A stretch of DNA of 64,000 nucleotides from Planctomycetota bacterium (lineage in GTDB: Bacteria; Planctomycetota; Phycisphaerae; UBA1845; UTPLA1). Positions 52,464 through 60,398 of this stretch are shown here, one piece after another; position 1 is the stretch's first letter, and every line of letters begins with the position of its first letter. Position numbers and translations under genes: made by a program. The stretch is from NCBI GenBank assembly GCA_003576905.1, contig QEVG01000006.1:62001-126000 (forward strand). The letters are read 5' to 3'. The notes beneath the pieces are model-generated. The model was not told the DNA's origin. It searched no databases and saw only the letters and a list, made by a program, of their open reading frames with translations.

Positions 52464-53678
52464 ATGAATCGTTCCCGCCTCGCAATGTCAGACCGATTGC
52501 CCATTAGTGCCGCTGTCACGTCACTACGCACTCGGGGCGCGCTGGTCACCGTCTGCCATCCGGTAGCAAGCCTGGAGTCCGGGGGCCTCGAGCGCCAGCT
52601 CGCGCAGGCCGCCGCGCTTCTGCCGCGCGACCGGTTTCGGCACGTGATCGTCACGCGTGACGCGGGCAATCCAGGCGAAAGTCCCGTTCCACTGCCCGAC
52701 GGTGTTCGGCTTGTACGACTCGCCGGTTCAGGGCCGGACCCGCATTGGGCTTCGGCCCTGGCCGAGGTGATTCGCGCCCATGGGTCGCAGGTGCTGCACA
52801 TTCGGGGGTTTTCCATGCTGCTCGATGCCGTGTTCGCGGCGGAGAGCGCCGGCCCGGTGACCCTTGCTTTCAGCTTTCACGGCTTCGAGGAATATCCGCC
52901 GCGGTGGTCCGCCTTTCGACGGGCGATGCTCCGCGCGGCCGCACGCAATTGCGCCGCGCGATGGGCCGTGAGTCGTGCCGCGGCCGATTCGGCCGCCGCC
53001 GAGTTGCGGATGGATCCCGCCGAATTCAGCGTGCTCCCCAATGGCGTTGACACGGCGCACTTTGTGCCGGCCGAAGACCGGCAGAGCATACGCGCCCCGC
53101 TGGGTCTCCCGCCGGACCTGCCGATCCTGCTGACAGTGGGAAACCTGAAGCCCGTCAAAGGACACGACGTGCTGCTCAAGGCGCTGGCGATCGCCAGAGC
53201 GCGGGGCGGCGAATTCCGCGCCGTCTTTGTCGGCCGTGATTATCTCGACGGCGCCTTGCAGCGGCTGGCCCACGAGCTTCGCCTCGACGATTTCGTCTCC
53301 TTCGTCGGAGCTCATGACGACACGCGAATCTGGCACCAGGCGGCCGATATCTTTGTGCTGCCCTCCCGATGGGAGGGAATGTCGAACGCCCTCCTCGAAG
53401 CTATGGCCTGCGGCGTCGCATGCGTGGCGACGGACGTCGGAGGAAACCGCGAGGCGATTGACGACGGCGTGACCGGGCGGCTTGTTCGACCCGGATGCGC
53501 CGATTCGCTTGCATGCGCACTGGCGGAACTGCTCTCGGAATCGCACGTCCGGAAGCAACTCGGCGCGGCGGCGCGCGCGTTTGTCTGCGCGCACCATTCA
53601 ATCGAAAACACCTTCCGCCTACTCGCGGACAGATACCTGTGTCTTGCCGGACAGCGAACGAGCGGAGAGCCGTTATGA
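52464..53678 (+). CDS. GT4 family glycosyltransferase
   Basis: A 404-residue GT-B enzyme: TVCHPVASLESGGLERQLAQ at the donor domain start, FSVLPNGVDTAHFVP, ILLTVGNLKPVKGHDVLLKAL, VGRDYLDGAL, and the EX7E motif PSRWEGMSNALLEAMACG. ATG 52464 is used; ATG 52485 is also possible, and neither has a good ribosome binding site. The stop overlaps the start of an ABC-2 permease (ATGA), so the two genes act together, probably in making and exporting a surface polysaccharide or glycolipid. Confidence 0.9.
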   Translation: MNRSRLAMSDRLPISAAVTSLRTRGALVTVCHPVASLESGGLERQLAQAAALLPRDRFRHVIVTRDAGNPGESPVPLPDGVRLVRLAGSGPDPHWASALAEVIRAHGSQVLHIRGFSMLLDAVFAAESAGPVTLAFSFHGFEEYPPRWSAFRRAMLRAAARNCAARWAVSRAAADSAAAELRMDPAEFSVLPNGVDTAHFVPAEDRQSIRAPLGLPPDLPILLTVGNLKPVKGHDVLLKALAIARARGGEFRAVFVGRDYLDGALQRLAHELRLDDFVSFVGAHDDTRIWHQAADIFVLPSRWEGMSNALLEAMACGVACVATDVGGNREAIDDGVTGRLVRPGCADSLACALAELLSESHVRKQLGAAARAFVCAHHSIENTFRLLADRYLCLAGQRTSGEPL

Positions 53679-54538
53679 CGACACTGACAATCAGCCCTTC
53701 CGCGACGCGTCCAAAGGCGCTTGGCCGGGCGGCGCTGATATGGCGCTTTCGCGAGCTTGCATGGATGCTGGCATGGCGGGACATCCGTGTCCGGTATCGC
53801 CACACGCTTCTCGGTGCGGCCTGGGCCGTCGTGCCGCCGCTTGCCATGATGGCCGTGTTCAGTTTCGTATTCGGATCCGTCACGGAAATCGACCGCCAGC
53901 GGCTCACCGGGCATCCGCATCTGCCGTACCCGCTTTTTGCATTCAGCGGCCTCGTGCCGTGGATGCTGCTGGCCAATGGCCTGACCGCCGCGACGACGTC
54001 GCTGATCGCGAACCGTCAACTCGTCACGAAGATCTACTTCCCGCGCGAAGTGTTTCCGATCTCGGCGATTCTGAGCTGCGTTGTTGATTTCATGATAGCG
54101 ATGGCGCTCGTCGTCGCGCTCGCGGCCTGGTATCACTTTCAGGGCGAAGCGTGGCGGCTCGAGCTGAACGCTTTCATGCTCTTCGTGCCGATTGTGTTCG
54201 CGGTGCAGCTCGTCTTCATGCTCGGCATGGGAATGCTCCTGTCGATGGCCACGCTTTTTTACCGCGACGTCAATTTTATCTTCCGCGCCGCCGTCCAGTT
54301 ATGGATGTTTGCATCGGCCGTGATCTACAACCTCGACGCAACGACCGGGTGGAAAAGGCTCATCATCCACCTGAACCCCATGACGCCGATCCTTCGAGCG
54401 TACCGGGACTGCCTCCTGCTCGGACGCTCCCCGTTCGATGCGCCCTTCCTCGCCGCCTCCGCTGTGTCCGTGGCGATTCTGCTTCTCGGCTGGCGATGGT
54501 TCCGCGCGCGCGAGGACGATTTCGCCGAGTTCATCTGA
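53675..54538 (+). CDS. ABC-2 type polysaccharide/polyol phosphate exporter permease
   Basis: The ATG at 53675 overlaps the glycosyltransferase stop and has GGAG seven bases upstream. The 287-residue protein has the family opening LAWMLAWRDIRVRYRHTLLGAAWAV and about six membrane helices, with FAFSGLVPWMLLANGLT and KIYFPREVFPISAILSCVVDF between helices, ending HLNPMTPILRAYRDCLL. It is the membrane part of a Wzm/KpsM/TagG-like exporter. The ATPase partner (Wzt/KpsT-like) is not beside it; the next gene is a different P-loop protein. Confidence 0.9.
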   Translation: MTTLTISPSATRPKALGRAALIWRFRELAWMLAWRDIRVRYRHTLLGAAWAVVPPLAMMAVFSFVFGSVTEIDRQRLTGHPHLPYPLFAFSGLVPWMLLANGLTAATTSLIANRQLVTKIYFPREVFPISAILSCVVDFMIAMALVVALAAWYHFQGEAWRLELNAFMLFVPIVFAVQLVFMLGMGMLLSMATLFYRDVNFIFRAAVQLWMFASAVIYNLDATTGWKRLIIHLNPMTPILRAYRDCLLLGRSPFDAPFLAASAVSVAILLLGWRWFRAREDDFAEFI

Positions 54539-54654
54539 GACCCTGCCCGGCGCGATGAATTGTGGTCTGGAACGCGGCGATTCACGCGCCGGCGGCTGCT
54601 CGACTTGCGCGCCAGGCTCCACTAAACTCCCCCGCCGAAAGGGATCTGGTCACC

Positions 54655-55719
54655 ATGAAGTTCGCCTTAGTCGGCCCGCCCCAGTCGGGCAAATCCACGC
54701 TCTTCTCCGCCATTACGGGGCAGCCCATCGACCCATCGCACGCCCCTGCCGAGCGACTCGCGACGGTAATGGTGCCCGATGCACGACTCGATTTTCTCGC
54801 GGAGTTGTACAAGCCCAAGAAATACACCCAGGCCCACCTGGAGTTCATCGATATCCCCGGCGTGGCCCTTTCGGAACCGGGTGGCCCGGCGGAGTTTCGC
54901 AAGGCGATGAACACCGTTCGTCGATGCGACGGCATCGTCATGGTCGTTCGCGCCTTCGAGTCGGACAGCGTCGTCAGGTATCGCGGGCGAATTGATCCGA
55001 AGGCCGACCTTGACGAGCTTCACAGCGAGCTCATTTTCGCCGACCTTGAACAGGTCATGACCCGCATCGACAAGCTGGAGAAGTCGACGCTCAAGCCCAC
55101 CAAGACACGGGACGCCGAGCTGCGCGAATTGGCGATGATGCGCCGCGTCAAGGATGCCCTCGAAAAAGAAGCCCCCGTCTCCAGCGCCGTTCATAACGAC
55201 GAAGAGCGCGGCATCGCGACGAGCTTCGGCTTCCTGACGCAGAAACCCATCATCGTCGTGGTCAATGTTGGCGACGCGAACGTCGGCAAGCCCCCTCCCT
55301 TCGAACACCCCCACGCCCGCGCCACCGTCGCCCTCGCTGCCGAGATCGAAATGGAGATCTCCCAGCTTGAAGAAAAGGACCGCCCGGCCTTTCTCGCCGA
55401 CCTTGGCATCAGCGAGCCGGCCAGGACACGGCTCATCCGCACCTGCTATGAGGCCGTCGGGCTGATTTCGTTCCTGACCTGCGGAGAGGATGAAGTGCGT
55501 GCATGGACGATTACGCAGGGCATGACCGCCGTCGAGGCCGCAGGAAAGATTCACAGTGACATTCAGCGAGGATTCATTCGGGCCGAGACCGTGGCTTTCG
55601 CCGACCTTAAGGCCGCCGGAGACATGCGGTCGGCCAAGTCCGCCAATAAAGTGCGGCTTGAGCCCAAGCATTACGTGGTCCACGACGGCGATATCATCAA
55701 TTTCCGGTTCAATGTCTGA
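54655..55719 (+). CDS. YchF-like P-loop NTPase with TGS domain
   Basis: ATG 54655 begins KFALVGPPQSGKSTLFSAITG, a Walker A P-loop. Switch II is EFIDIPGVALSEPGGPAEF, and a helical hairpin (ELIFADLEQVMTRIDKLEKS) and a C-terminal TGS-like domain (LISFLTCGEDEVRAWTI, GFIRAETVAFADL, YVVHDGDIINFRFN) follow, as in YchF/OLA1. The 354 residues are close to YchF length. The nucleotide-base motif (NKxD in GTPases, NxxE in YchF) reads VVNVGD here, so base preference is unclear. It may be a paralogue rather than the universal YchF. Confidence 0.85.
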   Translation: MKFALVGPPQSGKSTLFSAITGQPIDPSHAPAERLATVMVPDARLDFLAELYKPKKYTQAHLEFIDIPGVALSEPGGPAEFRKAMNTVRRCDGIVMVVRAFESDSVVRYRGRIDPKADLDELHSELIFADLEQVMTRIDKLEKSTLKPTKTRDAELRELAMMRRVKDALEKEAPVSSAVHNDEERGIATSFGFLTQKPIIVVVNVGDANVGKPPPFEHPHARATVALAAEIEMEISQLEEKDRPAFLADLGISEPARTRLIRTCYEAVGLISFLTCGEDEVRAWTITQGMTAVEAAGKIHSDIQRGFIRAETVAFADLKAAGDMRSAKSANKVRLEPKHYVVHDGDIINFRFNV

Positions 55720-55856
55720 CGCCGGCGGGGTTTGCTGCCGGGAATAGTGGATTCCCACTGGCCGCCCGGGAATCACTGGCAAGCCACTCCCATCGCCGTT
55801 ATATATCCCCGCTTCAGCCTGACCGACCAACGGAGTGACAGGCGGGCGAAATAACG

Positions 55857-57224
55857 ATGGCCAGCCCCTATCGACCGGTACTCTTCTTTTTTGAACGCCC
55901 CGAAAGCGTACTCGCCGGGTCGTTTGCCGGCTTGATTCTCCTCGGCGCGGTCCTTCTAGCCCTCCCGGTTTCCCATGCCGCACAGCCCGTCGGGTTTATC
56001 GATGCCCTTTTCACGTCAACCTCGGCGGTCTGCGTGACCGGACTGATCACCGTCGACACCGGCACCGCCTACAGCCGATTCGGCCAGGTCGTGATCATCG
56101 TCCTGATTCAGCTTGGCGGGCTGGGAATAATGACCTTTGCCGCACTGGGCCTTCAGCTTCTCGGCGGCAAGCTCTCATTTCGTTCGCAGGCGATGATTGC
56201 AGACACCTTCTGGCAGGGCGACGCAGCCACTGCGGTTCGACGCGACCTGAAGCACATCGTGGCGATGACGGTCATCATCGAATCCATCGGAATGCTCCTT
56301 CTCTATCTTCGCTTGCGCAGCATGCCCGGTCCGCATCCGCCTTTTTTCTCCGCCGTATTTCACTCCATCTCTGCGTTCTGCAACGCCGGTTTTTCGCTGT
56401 ACTCCGACAACATGATCTCTCTTCGCGCGAGCCCGCTCGTCATGTTTGTCATCATGGGGCTGATCATTGTGGGCGGGCTGGGTCATGGAGTCGTACTGGA
56501 AGCTGCGCGGCGCGCCCTGAGCGGCCTGATGCGAAGGGAAGACGGCCCGGTGAACTGGACGCTGCACTCGCGCGTTGTGCTGACCACGAGCGGTATTCTG
56601 ATTTTTGGCGGAACAGCGGCCATGCTCCTTCTTGGCCTCGGCGACCGCGGCGACACCCTTCCACAGCGGGTCATGAACGCGCTTTTCCAGTCGATCTCCG
56701 CAAGGACCGCCGGCTATAACACCGTCGATCTCGCTTTCACGCCCACCGCCTCGCTGCTCATTCTTATCATGCTCATGTTTATCGGCGGCTCGCCGGCTTC
56801 CTGCGCCGGCGGAATCAAGACCACATCGGCCGCCGTCTCTTTCGCGGAGGTCCGTGCCCGGCTCATCGGCAGTCCGGACGTAAACCTCTTCGGGCGGCGG
56901 ATTTCGCAGGACGTGGTGGCCAAGGCCACGCTCGTCATCGGGCTCGCCGTAGGCTGGAACCTGTTTGGCTGCATGTTCCTGACCCTCTCTGAGCTGCCCG
57001 TGCAGGGAATGCACCTCGAACACCTGCTTTTTGAGCAGATCTCCGCGTTCGGAACGGTCGGGTTGTCGACCGGTATTACTCCCAGGTTGTCCGTCGCGGG
57101 CAAACTCTGGATCATATTAACCATGTTCATCGGACGCGTCGGGCCGTTGACCGCCGCGCTGGCCGTGCTTCCGCGCGGGCCTGCCGGCATCCGCTACCCC
57201 GAAGAGCGCGTGATGATCGGCTAG
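55857..57224 (+). CDS. trkH: Trk/Ktr-type potassium channel subunit
   Basis: A 455-residue membrane protein with four pore-loop repeats: TSAVCVTGLITVD, AFCNAGFSLYS, ARTAGYNTVD and AFGTVGLSTGI, each carrying the selectivity-filter Gly. It moves K+ (or Na+/K+) across the inner membrane with the cytoplasmic regulator encoded ten bases downstream. By length it is nearer to KtrB than to E. coli TrkH; either name is defensible. Confidence 0.92.
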   Translation: MASPYRPVLFFFERPESVLAGSFAGLILLGAVLLALPVSHAAQPVGFIDALFTSTSAVCVTGLITVDTGTAYSRFGQVVIIVLIQLGGLGIMTFAALGLQLLGGKLSFRSQAMIADTFWQGDAATAVRRDLKHIVAMTVIIESIGMLLLYLRLRSMPGPHPPFFSAVFHSISAFCNAGFSLYSDNMISLRASPLVMFVIMGLIIVGGLGHGVVLEAARRALSGLMRREDGPVNWTLHSRVVLTTSGILIFGGTAAMLLLGLGDRGDTLPQRVMNALFQSISARTAGYNTVDLAFTPTASLLILIMLMFIGGSPASCAGGIKTTSAAVSFAEVRARLIGSPDVNLFGRRISQDVVAKATLVIGLAVGWNLFGCMFLTLSELPVQGMHLEHLLFEQISAFGTVGLSTGITPRLSVAGKLWIILTMFIGRVGPLTAALAVLPRGPAGIRYPEERVMIG

Positions 57225-57234
57225 GAATAGGCAC

Positions 57235-57894
57235 ATGCGACAGGTCGCCGTCATCGGTCTGGGACAGTTCGGCACGCACCTCGCCCGCGCGCTGACTAAG
57301 ATGCACTGCGAGGTGATGGCCATCGACTCCAGCGAGGCGCGCGTCGCCGACCTGCGCGATGATGTGCACCGCGCGGTCATCGGCGACGCCCGCGACATGG
57401 ACGTCCTCTCATCCCTGATCACCGCCTCTGTCGATGAGGCCGTCGTCAGCTTGGGCGAAAGCATGGAGGCGAGCATTCTCTGCACGCTTCATCTCAGTCA
57501 GATCGGCGTAAAGCGCATCCGCACCAAGGCCGTGAACGAAGACCACGCCCTGATTCTCAAGGCCGTCGGCGCACACGAGTTGATCTTCCCCGAACGTGAA
57601 ACGGCGGAACGCACCGCCCGGCGGATCGCCCATCCGACCCTGCTCGACTATTTCCCGTTCGCCGAGGACCACCGCATCATGGAAATCGCCATGCCGCGCC
57701 CGCTCGTCGGAAAGACGCTGGGCGATTCGCAGTTGCGCGGAAGCTTCAACCTGTTGGTGCTGGCCACAAAGTCGGCTTCGACCGGGCAGTTTCGGTTCAT
57801 GCCGGCGGCCGACGACGTCCTGAAGGAAGATGACATCCTGATCGTGCTGGGCCGCGAAGTGGACCTCGCCCGGTTCTCAGTGCTCGAAGAATAA
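57235..57894 (+). CDS. trkA: Trk/Ktr potassium uptake regulator (RCK/TrkA)
   Basis: A 219-residue protein: N-terminal RCK domain VAVIGLGQFGTHLARAL with the nucleotide-binding Asp/Glu strand MAIDSSEARV, GDARDMDVL and RTKAVNEDHALIL; C-terminal TrkA_C domain ending KEDDILIVLGREVDL. It gates the channel in response to adenine nucleotides. One RCK unit, as in KtrA, not the duplicated form of E. coli TrkA. It forms a tight operon with trkH. Confidence 0.93.
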   Translation: MRQVAVIGLGQFGTHLARALTKMHCEVMAIDSSEARVADLRDDVHRAVIGDARDMDVLSSLITASVDEAVVSLGESMEASILCTLHLSQIGVKRIRTKAVNEDHALILKAVGAHELIFPERETAERTARRIAHPTLLDYFPFAEDHRIMEIAMPRPLVGKTLGDSQLRGSFNLLVLATKSASTGQFRFMPAADDVLKEDDILIVLGREVDLARFSVLEE

Positions 57895-58010
57895 GGGTCG
57901 ACGCCGGCCACCAAGAAGACTTAGAGCTGTCCCGCCAAGCGCTTGCATACTGGCATTGCGAGGCCTCGCCGTCGCAAAGTTCTATTCAAGCCCCGGAGTT
58001 TTCAACGGAA

Positions 58011-58559
58011 ATGATCCATCACCCCAACACCATCCCGCCGGGCACCAACATCCCGTCGGTAGTGAACGCCATAATCGAGATTCCCAAGGGACGCCGCAGC
58101 AAATTCGAAATCGACAAGAAGACCGGGCTCTTCCGCCTGGACCGCTATCTCTTTTCCTCCAGCCATTACCCCGGCGATTACGGCTTCATCCCCCAGACGC
58201 TCGCCGAGGACGGTGACGCCCTTGACATTCTCGTGATGGTCAACGAGCCAACCTTCACCGGCTGCCTGATCGAGGCCCGCGTGATCGGCCTCTTCAAGAT
58301 GAAAGACAAGGGATTCAACGACTACAAGGTATTCGGCGTGCCAAACTCCGATCCGCTCTTCGCCGAGTACCGCGATCTGTCGTCCGTTCCGCCTCACTTT
58401 CTGCGCGAAGTCGAACATTTCTTCGGCACCTACAAGCAGCTTGAGGGGCACCACACCGAGATCCAGGGCTGGGCGACCGCCGAGGCAGGAATCGCCGAAG
58501 TGCAGGCCTCGGTCGATCGGTTCGTCGACCACAACAAACCGCGCATCCCAGGCGCATGA
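58011..58559 (+). CDS. ppa: inorganic pyrophosphatase (family I)
   Basis: A 182-residue soluble pyrophosphatase: IEIPKGRRSKFEIDKKTG, YPGDYGFIPQTLAEDGDALDILV with the metal-binding Asp residues, and DKGFNDYKVFGVP. It removes the pyrophosphate made in polymer synthesis. Length and motifs are normal. GGAG lies 12 bases upstream of the ATG. Confidence 0.95.
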   Translation: MIHHPNTIPPGTNIPSVVNAIIEIPKGRRSKFEIDKKTGLFRLDRYLFSSSHYPGDYGFIPQTLAEDGDALDILVMVNEPTFTGCLIEARVIGLFKMKDKGFNDYKVFGVPNSDPLFAEYRDLSSVPPHFLREVEHFFGTYKQLEGHHTEIQGWATAEAGIAEVQASVDRFVDHNKPRIPGA

Positions 58560-58640
58560 GCCGCCGGCTCGCGGAAGAGCTTCCTGGCGGAGGTCCCGTT
58601 CAATTGACACGCCGACCCGCCCCCGACACGATTTCGATCT

Positions 58641-59741
58641 ATGTCACCCCGGTGTTTCATACCGCTGAGCATCCTTGCCTTTTGCGTGCTGGTCGGCGGG
58701 CCCTGGGCCTACCTGTCACTTACCGACGAGCGCTCGCGCTTGCCCCCCAGGGAGCCATCCGTCGATCTTCTCGATCGCCTCGATTCGGTAGCCCAAGAGA
58801 TGAGCCCGGGGTCGGTCGCGCACCCGCCAACCGACGGCGCTCGGGGCCCGCAAAGTTCACCGGGTGATTCGATCATGTCATGGCGACATGACTCTCAGGC
58901 CGCCGCGTCCCCGCCCATTCGCGAAAAGCCTGCGCCGGGCATTCTTGATCGCCTCGATGAAACCTCGGTTCGCCTTCGCAGCCAGGCCGACCGGTCCGCC
59001 GCCGTACAGTACGGCCGCGCAATCGCCGCCGCGCACGCCGGCCGACTGGAGGAGGCCGTCGAGCATCTCGATCGGGCACTCACTGCCGACCCGCGAAACG
59101 CCGACCTCCTGCGCGAGAGCGCCGCGGTGCATGTGGCCCTGAGTCGTTTCGCCGACGCAGATACGATTTATGAAGAACTGCTCAAGGTGAATCCAGGAGA
59201 CGCGGCCGCACGCTACAACCGGGCCGTCGTGCTGTTCCGCCTCGCGCGGTTTTTTGAGGCCGCGCAAGAACTTCGCGAAACAGTCCGCCTCGAGCCCGAT
59301 CATGCCGAGGCGTGGTACAACCTCGCGAGCCTCGCCCAGCGCGAGGGCCGCTTATCGGAGGCCCGCGAAGCACTCGAGGCCTTTACGAGGCTGCGTCCTG
59401 AGGCTGCCGGCGGCTGGTTTCAGTTCGGCGTCGTTCACATGGACCTGGACGCCCCCCACGCCGCCTCGGCATGTTTCCTCGCCGCAGTGGAGGCCGACCC
59501 ACGGGATGCCGCCGCCCTTCTGAACCTGGGCATTTCCTATGCCCACACGGGAGAGTACGAGCTTGCCCTGGCCGCCGTGGAGAAAGCCAACACGCTGACA
59601 CCCTGCGACGAAACAATACTCCGCCACCTCGCCGCATTGCATGATCTCCTCGCTGACCGCGACGGTCCGCGCTCCGATGAACATCGGCGCCTCGCCACCG
59701 CGTTTGCCGAACAGGTAGATGCCATTGACGCGCAGCCGTGA
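58641..59741 (+). CDS. membrane-anchored TPR protein
   Basis: The 366-residue protein has an N-terminal signal-anchor (CFIPLSILAFCVLVGGPWAYL), a Pro/Ser-rich spacer to about residue 95, then five or more TPR units: AAAHAGRLEEAVEHLDRAL, ALSRFADADTIYEELLKVNP, LFRLARFFEAAQELRETV, LAQREGRLSEAREALEAF, SYAHTGEYELALAAVEKA. It probably organises protein complexes in the periplasm. It lies between ppa and ndk; no specific role can be assigned. Confidence 0.8.
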   Translation: MSPRCFIPLSILAFCVLVGGPWAYLSLTDERSRLPPREPSVDLLDRLDSVAQEMSPGSVAHPPTDGARGPQSSPGDSIMSWRHDSQAAASPPIREKPAPGILDRLDETSVRLRSQADRSAAVQYGRAIAAAHAGRLEEAVEHLDRALTADPRNADLLRESAAVHVALSRFADADTIYEELLKVNPGDAAARYNRAVVLFRLARFFEAAQELRETVRLEPDHAEAWYNLASLAQREGRLSEAREALEAFTRLRPEAAGGWFQFGVVHMDLDAPHAASACFLAAVEADPRDAAALLNLGISYAHTGEYELALAAVEKANTLTPCDETILRHLAALHDLLADRDGPRSDEHRRLATAFAEQVDAIDAQP

Positions 59742-59888
59742 GTATTTCCCTCCATCACCGGATTCGTCGGCGGATTCGGCCGCCCGGCACGCCGGCGCCT
59801 TTCACGGTTCGCGGCCCATCCGTTACAATCCCGCCCGGATTTCGGACAGGCCGTAAACCTCAACTGGATATTTTCAAGAGAGACAACC

Positions 59889-60359
59889 ATGGAAAAGACG
59901 CTCATCATCCTCAAGCCCGACGCCCTTCAGCGCGGACTCGCCGGCCGGATCATCACCCGCTTCGAGGAAAAAGGATTCCAGGTCGTTGCCATGAAGCAGA
60001 TGCTGGTATCGCGCGAGCTGGCGGAGAAGCATTATGCTGTTCACAGGGAAAAGCCGTTTTATCCCCGCCTTGTTTCCTACATCACCAGCAGCCCGGTGAT
60101 CGTGATGGTGCTTCAGGCCATCAACGCCATCGCCGTCTCGCGAAAAATGATGGGCGCGACCTTCGGCTCAAAGGCCGAGCCGGGCACGATCCGCGGCGAC
60201 TTCGGTCTCTCCAACAGCTTCAACCTTATTCACGGCTCCGATTCGCCGGAAGCCGCCGCCTTCGAGATCGGTCTCTACTTCAAGCCCGACGAACTGCTCC
60301 GCTTCGAGCGCGCCGGCGAACGCTGGATCTATGACATGAGCGGGTCCACGCCGGAATGA
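59889..60359 (+). CDS. ndk: nucleoside diphosphate kinase
   Basis: A 156-residue protein: EKTLIILKPDALQRGLAG, MVLQAINAIAVSRKMMGAT, GTIRGDFGLSNSFNLIHGSDSPE with the phosphorylated His in NLIHGSDS. It exchanges phosphate between nucleoside di- and triphosphates. Slightly longer than the usual 140-150 residues. GAGAG lies eight bases before the ATG. Confidence 0.96.
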   Translation: MEKTLIILKPDALQRGLAGRIITRFEEKGFQVVAMKQMLVSRELAEKHYAVHREKPFYPRLVSYITSSPVIVMVLQAINAIAVSRKMMGATFGSKAEPGTIRGDFGLSNSFNLIHGSDSPEAAAFEIGLYFKPDELLRFERAGERWIYDMSGSTPE

Positions 60360-60398
60360 CGGCGGCTGACGTTTCTGCGGCTCATGACCCCGCCGTCA
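60357..60398. repeat. inverted repeat spanning the ndk / spermidine-synthase-like convergent stops
   Basis: TGACGGCGG (60357-60365) and CCGCCGTCA (60390-60398) pair perfectly over nine bases and include the stop codons of both convergent genes. There is no T-run, so it would be a non-canonical 3'-end structure. Confidence 0.4.
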
